DNA of 64,000 nucleotides from Ophiobolus disseminans (Eukaryota > Ascomycota > Dothideomycetes > Pleosporales > Phaeosphaeriaceae): the NCBI GenBank assembly GCA_010093685.1, contig MU006224.1:526476-590475 (forward strand), written 5' to 3'. Positions 57,526 to 64,000 of the stretch are shown here, one piece after another. The notes under the pieces are model-generated. The model was not told the DNA's origin, did not search any database, and saw nothing but the letters and a program-made list of their open reading frames with translations. A program made the position numbers and the translations under genes. Position 1 is the first letter of the stretch; every line of letters starts with the position of its first letter.

Positions 57526-58441
57526 ATGTCGAAGCCCGTAGCAATTGTAACAGGTGCTGGATCTGGCATCGGCGAAGGCGTAGCAACGCACCTATACTCC
57601 AAAGGCTTCAAAGTCGTAATCGCAGACTTGAATCCCACAACAGGCGAGAAAGTCGCATCGAACCTTGGTCCGGACGCAAAGTTCATACAATGCAATGTCT
57701 CATCCTACCACTCACAGGCTCTTCTTTTCAAGCAAGCGTACGAATGGGGCGGCAACAGGCTCGATTTCTTCCATGCGAACGCAGGCATCGATGACCGACA
57801 GGTCTTGTATGATTCTGGAGATAAGGAAGAGCTGGACGATGAAGGCTTGTTGAAGCCGCTGAATACACAGACTATGCAAGTCAATCTGGAGGCGGTAATT
57901 CAGGGTTTGTGGCTGTTCAAGTATTATGTGAGGAGGAGTAAGGAGGCTGGTGGTGGCAAGGGGAAATTCGTTGCAACAAGCAGTGCTGCTGGCCTCTAGT
58001 AAGCCCTACCAGGAACGTACCCAGTGAATAGTGCTAAGCACGTACAGCTCGATGCCACAGTGCCCACAATATACAGCCGCCAAATACGGCATTATCGGCT
58101 TGGTCCGAGCCTCTGGTCCTGTCTTCGTCAAAGAGGGTATCACAGTCAACGCAATCTGTCCAGCTTTCATACCGACCAATCTGTGTCCACCAGAGGTACT
58201 GAAGCGTTGGCCGAAGGAACATATCACGCCTTTGTCAACAGTCAATAAGGCGATCGATGCTTTCCTAGCCGACGACAGCCTGACGGGTCAGGCGGTGGAG
58301 TTGTCGCAGGAGAATATATACTTCAGGGAGCAAGTCGACTATGCGAATGAAAGTCAGAGATGGATAGGAACGCAGAGCCATGAGATCTGGGATGAAGGGT
58401 ACGCTGTTGGGAAGCAGCCGTTGAAGCGGAATGGATACTGA
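57526..58441 (+). CDS. Short-chain dehydrogenase/reductase
   Basis: Two exons, 57526-57998 and 58048-58441, encode 288 aa. The 49-nt intron joins TSSAAGLY to SMPQCPQYTAAKYG. The cofactor motif TGAGSGIG (residues 9-16), the acidic IADLNP after beta-2 (suggesting NAD rather than NADP), the NAG motif, the SS before the splice and the catalytic Tyr166-x3-Lys170 are all present. The layout resembles 15-hydroxyprostaglandin-dehydrogenase-like classical SDRs. It oxidises or reduces an alcohol/ketone pair of unknown identity. It sits between the CMD-family gene and the P450 gene, with about 265 bp from its stop to the stop of the convergent P450 gene. Confidence 0.92.
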
Positions 58442-58706
58442 ATAGCTGCATATTCGTCCAATGAAATATCATGCGTGGAAGTCGCATCACAGGATAGATG
58501 TAGGGCCCGGCCGTGCTAACAATTGCAGTGCAGCTTCCGCATATTTCATTGCCAACGCCGCAGCACGCAGCTGACATGCATGGGGCGCAGCGTCCAATCA
58601 CAGGTCAAATGTGAAAGTGCTCTTATACGCTAGCGATTGCAGTGCAATCGGCCCCAGCCTCACGATAATATATCTGGTGTTGCAGTGTAACAAGCTTTCA
58701 TCGTGT

Positions 58707-60436
58707 TCAGAAGTTCAACCCGTCACTCTCCGCCTTCGCGCACTCCCCAGTCATCAATTTAGCATGCCTCGCAGATCTCGGCTGAATGTCGCACTCAAAC
58801 TTCTCCGGCACGCTGAAGAATCCGGGGGCCATCCTTGCTGTGACTTCGACCACGCTTCCATCTTTGCTTGTTTTCTTACCTAAATTGAAGCCCCAAAGCA
58901 CCCGCGAAATATTGATGAACAGCGAGCGCTCAGCAACATGAACGCCGGGACACACGCGCCGACCTGCGCCATACGAGAAGTGATCACGCGTTGTTGGGTC
59001 AGATGCGTTGATGTAGTCTGCGGCCGACGCGGAATGTTTGAGATAGCGTGATGGATCAAAGGCGTCGGGGTTTGGCCAAAGATCAGGATCACGATGGATG
59101 GCCCTAGAGTATGTTTAGAGCTCCGGTCCAAATTTCAGGTTTTAGGAAGTACTTACCACCAGTTCAGCACTGCGATGCTACCCTTCGGGATGAAGTAGCC
59201 TTCATACCAATCGTCCTCGCTGGTAGCATGTGGCATACCAAATTTGTTGACTGGCCGCCATCGCAACACTTCTTTGATCAAACCTCGCACATACGGCAAG
59301 CTCTCCTCATCTTCCCAAGTCGGTAGTCTGTCACCTCCAACAACGCGATCCAGCTCTTCCTGTGCCTTCTGCTGCGCCTCTGGAAACAACACCATACATA
59401 AGACAAAGTTATTCAGAGTCGTTCCAGTAGTCTCAGATCCAGCTTCTATGAGCCCACCGCATGTATAAGCGGCCGCTAGATCGTCAATTCCACTCTTTGT
59501 CGGATCGTTCAGGTAAAAGGTCTTGGTGAAGCAGTCTCTCGCGGTCCCAGCATCTGTCTCCCTCTTCAACCGATTCCATAGGTCCAGATACACTTCGCTA
59601 TCTTTCTCAAAGATCTTCTCACCATACGCTCGCCAGTTTCCCAACATCCATTGAGGCAAGCTCGCTAAGCTCGGAAACGAGTCAATTGCATACGCACCGG
59701 GAGCTGTCATCTCTGTGAAGCGTTCGAGCACACCGTAGATTCGTTTGATCAAAGGGTCATTCCAGCTTGGTATCCGGTAGCCGTATGTAACGAGCATGAT
59801 GACGCTTGCTGAATAGCGGCGATTGATGGAGATAAAGTCGTCTGGGCTTTCCATGAGTTCTTTGAGAAGTACTTTACTTTCGAAATCCTGAACAGGTTGG
59901 TACTTTATGCTCGCGCGTAGATTGAGGAGATCATGGCTGTGTTTCCGAATACTTCGCCACCGTGGTCCGTAAGGCATGAACAACTGTCGTCGCCCAGCTG
60001 ATGCTACATCCTGGACCAATGGTGCGGGCGCTCTAGAAGAATACACACTGCTCTTCTTGTCCATGAGATCTTTCACTACTTTCGGTGAGGAGAGCCAGAT
60101 GTAATCCGTGCCGCCGATTTTGGTATAGAAAATGTCGCCGTACTGTTTCCGCCAGGCGATCGCTTTATCGCGCACCAATTCTGTGTCTGCAAGGTCGAAC
60201 ATGTTGCCTAGGAACGGAAGCCCTTTAGGTCCTGGCGGAAGATTTCGGCGACGCGAGTCCTGGAAACTAGTTAGCAAGTTCTATGCAAGAGTCGAACAGG
60301 TAGTTACCTTGAAGACATTTGGTACCACGTAGAGATAGATTGTCAGGAGGAGAAATATAGGCGACGTAATTATGAGGAGGATCTTCAGCATAAAGGGAGA
60401 AATAGCAATTGGTGGTATCATATCGAGGCCCGCCAT
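58707..60436 (-). CDS. Cytochrome P450 monooxygenase
   Basis: Three exons, 60436-60308, 60259-59157 and 59103-58707, encode 542 aa. Exon 1 supplies the membrane anchor (FMLKILLIITSPIFLLLTIY), joined by a 48-nt intron to DSRRRNLPPGPKGLPFLGN. The oxygen-binding I-helix motif AGSETTGT, the ExxR motif in EVLRWRP, the AFDPSRY segment and the haem loop FSYGAGRRVCPG, with ligand Cys462, are all present. The last intron (53 nt) joins AVLNW to AIHRDPDLWP. It is an ER monooxygenase needing a P450 reductase. The sequence resembles the CYP620/CYP2-like fungal clan that acts on aromatic or polyketide-type molecules, but the family number is not certain. It is divergent from the alpha/beta hydrolase gene. 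Confidence 0.94.
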
Positions 60437-60760
60437 TGTACAGTCCGGTTGCTATGAGGTCTACAAAACAATGGCTTGCCTACAACAATTGCAAAATTTC
60501 TCTCGCTCTACAGGTGTAAATGTTCAAGACTTGACGGGCTTAGCCTACTCTGCATATTCTTGCGGGTGTTCCAATATGCAGCCCCTCAAGTCTCCCCGCA
60601 AACGATGGACATGCCCCACAATGCGCTAAGGATGTATCCCAGAACGGGACCGACCCCATACAGCCACCAGACGATTGGTATCGATGCAAATGTGAAACAG
60701 TAAAACTTACCATCATGTTTGTATCGCTAATCAAGCACATCGTACCTGAAGACGCCCATA
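60437..60760. promoter_or_regulatory. Divergent promoter, P450 / alpha-beta hydrolase (324 bp)
   Basis: The start codons face away from each other over 324 bp, suggesting shared control. An ATG at 60715 opens a 22-codon upstream frame ending at 60783 that overlaps the hydrolase start out of frame. Confidence 0.45.
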
Positions 60761-61627
60761 ATGCCGCTGCAGCGAGATTCTGAAGGTCGAACTTACGTCG
60801 TCCACCCAAATGGCCAGCGAACACACTACATCTGCGACGACTTCACTGATCCGTGGAAGCCCCGAGAGACAATTTTGATCCAGCATGGGTTTGGACGCCA
60901 TGCTCAATTCTGGTATCACTGGATTCCAGTGCTCTCGCGCAATTATCGAGTGATACGACGGGATTTGCGCGGCCACGGCTTCTCGAGCTATCCATCGCCA
61001 GAAGAAAGCAAAGGGTATCAGTACGACGTCGAGACGATTATTGGGGAAGTAGTCGACACCTTGGACCAACTCAATGTCGAGAAAGTCCATTTCCTCGGTG
61101 AATCGACGGGCGGCATGCTGGGCGAGATACTTGCGGCGAAGCACCCAGACAGGCTATTGAGTCTGACAGTGTGCTCTACACCAAGCAACCTGCCACCTCC
61201 AGCCTTGAAGCTTTTCGCGTTCGATCGAAAAGATTGGCCGACCGCTTGTAGAGAGCTTGGATCAAGAGGCTGGGCGGAAGCGTTGTCTCAAATTCCAGGC
61301 ACGATACCAATTTCTGACCCCGAATATCTGCCTTGGTATCTGGATAAGATTGCGATCAGTGATGGTGAAGGTCTCGCGCAATATGCGATATTTTTAAGCA
61401 CCCTCGACGCGCGACCGCATCTGTCGCAAATACGCGTTCCAATGCTGGTGCTGGCGCCGACGGAGAGCGTCGCTGTGACGGTGGAAGACCAGAAGGCGTT
61501 AGCGGAGGGTATCGAAGGATGCAGATTAGCGCCTGTCGAAGGTGGCGGGCATGAGATATATGTGACGAGGGCCGGAAGGTGTCAGGAACATTTCCTTGAG
61601 TTCCTGAGAACGCTCGGTGCTTCTTGA
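60761..61627 (+). CDS. Alpha/beta hydrolase, 3-oxoadipate enol-lactonase-like
   Basis: An intronless 288-aa ORF. Family features are the oxyanion region ILIQHGFGRHAQFW (HGFG at 42-45), the strand segment RVIRRDLRGHGFSSYP, the nucleophile elbow GESTGG with Ser115, the acid region VPMLVLAPTES and the catalytic His in GGGHEIYV. Length and pattern match PcaD-type enol-lactone hydrolases and related carbon-carbon or ester hydrolases. There is no signal peptide, so it is cytosolic. Together with the CMD-family gene it suggests two consecutive steps of a protocatechuate-like branch, though other substrates are possible. Confidence 0.92.
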   Translation: MPLQRDSEGRTYVVHPNGQRTHYICDDFTDPWKPRETILIQHGFGRHAQFWYHWIPVLSRNYRVIRRDLRGHGFSSYPSPEESKGYQYDVETIIGEVVDTLDQLNVEKVHFLGESTGGMLGEILAAKHPDRLLSLTVCSTPSNLPPPALKLFAFDRKDWPTACRELGSRGWAEALSQIPGTIPISDPEYLPWYLDKIAISDGEGLAQYAIFLSTLDARPHLSQIRVPMLVLAPTESVAVTVEDQKALAEGIEGCRLAPVEGGGHEIYVTRAGRCQEHFLEFLRTLGAS

Positions 61628-62666
61628 CAATCTTCATGACGATATTTTAGCGTCAATTGTAGCGGCATGACCGCGCACTATTCCCAACTTCTTCACAGCT
61701 CTTCTACACAACCTTCCCTTTCTTAGCACTGCGTCGTGAGCTGTCAACAAGTGTTGTCTCGGTGTTGAGTATCAGGACGAACATCGTCGCACCCGAACTT
61801 CGATGCGCTTTGCATCGCCATCACAGGCGCGTTCAACCAACCAGAAGCCTGCACTCTCTCACGCAAATTGGTGTCGGTTCTTGCAAGCATTGCATCGATA
61901 GAAGGACGTTGATATCTGTCACAGGCCGTGTGCTCCAGAACCTTGTTTATTTGATGACAAGCGAGTCCTCCATCGTTCAATCTTCGGTTTGTGTGCGTCC
62001 ATCGGGAGTACAAGATCGATTCTAGCGTTGTCATGTGTGGTTCACCTGTGCGATTTTGCGTACCCTTATTCTTGCGTGTCATCTCCTACCTATCGTCGTC
62101 CCCTGTATCCCTGCGATGTAGTGTTACTGCACGACATGCGCCACTCACAAGTTCGCCGTTCCCTATGCTCAACGAAGAGTTGGTGCATGAACCTGATGCG
62201 TTCGGATGAGGAAATGAAGTTGCGGCGTTGCCGGCGTTCTGCAGCCTGGATCATCGCGAGAGGATGCAGGGGCAAGAACAGCAATCAACCGACACGCCAT
62301 CGTCGTAAAGCAAGACAACGCAAGACAAGCCAGCTGCTCTCCAGGGCAAGTCTTCAAGCTCTGAAACTGAACTACTTGCATCATTTCTGTTAGACCACAG
62401 CGAAGACCGCTTGAGAGCGATGCTGGAACAGCATCCACTGAGATTCGGCTATCCTGCCTAGGTAGCCAGCCTTGCACCGCAGCTCGAAGCGCTCACACAA
62501 CTTCGCCTCATTTGAGCAGCCAATAGCCCACCTCGACAGGGTGATCAGGCAACATGCGAAACAGGAGGCAGCTGTATATAGATACCCGTCCAAAGAGATC
62601 TCAGCATGCTCATCATCCCCCACGTTTCTGCGCAGCTTTTTCCGAGGAACTACCTAGAGGTATTTG
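61628..62666. other. Intergenic region upstream of the HET gene (1.04 kb)
   Basis: It is flanked by the hydrolase stop and the HET gene start. Short ORFs lack domain support. A TATA-like TATATAG at 62575-62581 lies about 90 bp before the HET gene start. Confidence 0.4.
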
Positions 62667-64000
62667 ATGGCATCATGGTCATTCTGTGTAGGTACTGAGT
62701 GTTCGCTCATCAGAGTAGCACTGACACATAGTATAGTGGCATTGATTTCGATCGCGGCGGCGGCGTTAATTGCTCCTTTGTGCATATTCAATTTTCGCAG
62801 AAGAGGACGCTCCGATTCGAAAGCCGATATCGTCGTAAACAATAAATGGAGCACGCACGATCTTTGCCATGAATGCCAGTCGCTTGGTCTTGGACTTCCT
62901 TATCTTGACGACCGCACCGTACGCTATCGGATACATATAGTCGTAGGAGCGAGATGCCCGCTTTGCCTTTACTTTTTGTCGGTCTTGTTCGATGATAGCA
63001 TCAAAGCTGTACCCACAGTAGCTGAAGAATCTGTTACTGTGACCGTCGACAGCGTTCCAGATCGGCATTGGGACAAATCACAACGGCGCATTACCTTCGC
63101 AGATGACACGAAACTCGCGGTGCTTCAGCGTTTTGCCCTTCATCCTATACTGGAACATGATGGAGTGGGGACTTTTGTTACCTATCGTACCATAGACAAG
63201 CATGAAGTGGATATTTCCTTGCTAAAGAGCTGGGTCAAATACTGTCGAGACCACCATGATAAGACATGCTCTCACCAAGACATCCTGGGCGGTCAATCGA
63301 TCCCAGATGATCATGGCTTCAAGGTCATTGACTGCACCACACGACGGATAATCAAAGCACGAATTAGAGATCTGTCATACGTTGCTTTGAGCTATGTTTG
63401 GGGGAAACATTCCGCGCAAGAGGTCGACAGTAGCCCAAACTGCCTACCTTTGAGCCTACCAAGCACGATCGAAGACGCGATCAAACTCACCATACAGTTG
63501 GGTTTCCAGTATCTCTGGGTGGATAAATACTGCATTGATCAGTCTGATCCCGAGGATGTGCAGAATCAGGTTCTCATGATGGACGTGATCTACCATGCGG
63601 CTTCTGTCACTATCATCGCCGCCGCCGGATCTGATTCGACATATGGACTTCCGGGCATCGGTGCTCCAAGAACTCTGCCGAATTCAATCTGCCTCGATGG
63701 TACGACCTGGATAGCCAATAGACAGAAGCGAAAATATCCTATTAGGTCATCCGTTTGGTTCAGCCGAGGGTGGACGTAAGTACTGGCAGCTACATGATCA
63801 GAAATCAACCACTGACATCCTCCTTCACAATGCTGTAGGTATCAAGAAGCTTTTTTCTCTCGACGTCGCCTTATCTTTACCGAGCAACAAGTCATCTTTG
63901 AATGCAACGCCATGAGCTGCTACGAAATATTGAGAATCGATTTCGAGAAGGCTCATAGATCGCACGAACCAATACTTGGTAATGTGCATAGCATACAGTT
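62667..64000 (+). CDS. Heterokaryon-incompatibility (HET) domain protein, cut by window end
   Basis: Exon 1 (62667-63775) and the start of exon 2 (63839 onwards) are visible; the 63-nt intron joins SRGWT to YQEAFFSRRRLIFTEQQVIF. The HET-domain signature is complete up to the edge: LSYVALSYVWGKHS, IQLGFQYLWVDKYCIDQ and GWTYQE. The N-terminus has a probable membrane helix (IVALISIAAAALIAPLCIF) followed by a Cys-containing region (CHECQSLGLGLP, ARCPLCLYF). HET domains trigger programmed cell death after fusion of incompatible hyphae or act in related immune-like responses. The start codon is the first ATG in the open frame and is uncertain. The C-terminal part lies outside the window. Confidence 0.9.

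Noticed and set aside
60260..60277. P450 start at 60277
   Set aside because: The codon there is TTG and lies inside the first intron; the true first exon with the membrane anchor starts at 60436.
1..64000. tRNA, rRNA and CRISPR features
   Set aside because: No cloverleaf with a convincing T-loop, no rRNA-like segment and no regularly spaced repeats were recognised.

Overview
The window is nuclear DNA of a filamentous ascomycete (Pezizomycotina, most likely Dothideomycetes; the class is inferred). Genes are dense, with short GT-AG introns of about 45-85 nt and CTAAC/CTGAC-like branch points. The products are typical of filamentous fungi: cystathionine gamma-synthase, augmin subunit HAUS1, a LaeA-like methyltransferase, a HET-domain protein, a microsomal P450 and a BTB protein. 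Exon boundaries were read by eye from splice consensus, frame and family motifs. I found no rRNA, tRNA, CRISPR array or intact transposon.

Positions 1-40,600 are a conserved housekeeping block. In order: a proline-iminopeptidase-like hydrolase (cut by the window start), a Kelch/DUF4110 protein (KEL3-like), a DEAH/DEVH rRNA helicase (DHR2-like, with a GC-AG intron), a secreted six-hairpin-type glycosidase, a CCCH plus FG-repeat nucleoporin (NUP42-like), a tiny two-helix membrane protein directly upstream of GPI1, a BTB gene broken by one stop codon, a nine-exon methyltransferase, an F-box-like protein, a MICOS/apolipoprotein-O-like protein, mitochondrial intermediate peptidase (OCT1), APC1, a WD40-like nuclear protein, UTP22, protein-L-isoaspartate methyltransferase and a GTPBP1/2-like GTPase. 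Most are arranged as divergent or convergent pairs.

Positions 40,600-50,660 are gene-poor. A three-exon zinc-finger regulator (45,264-46,702) has about 4.7 kb of apparently non-coding DNA downstream and about 4 kb upstream. Nothing else there can be called with confidence.

Positions 50,660-54,000 hold a six-exon cystathionine gamma-synthase and a divergent HAUS1 gene. Positions 54,670-61,630 hold five adjacent enzyme genes: a type-B carboxylesterase, a carboxymuconolactone-decarboxylase-family protein, a short-chain dehydrogenase, a P450 and an enol-lactonase-like alpha/beta hydrolase. Together they look like a small catabolic or detoxification cluster acting on an aromatic or lactone substrate. 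No pathway regulator or transporter is visible in the window. A HET-domain gene starts at 62,667 and runs off the end.

The points most worth checking are the five-enzyme cluster, the small membrane ORF ending 20 nt before GPI1, the BTB gene whose stop lies inside a frame-preserving 54-nt GT-AG segment, the GC-AG intron and DEVH motif of the helicase, the divergent promoter shared by two mitochondrial genes, and the isolated zinc-finger regulator.
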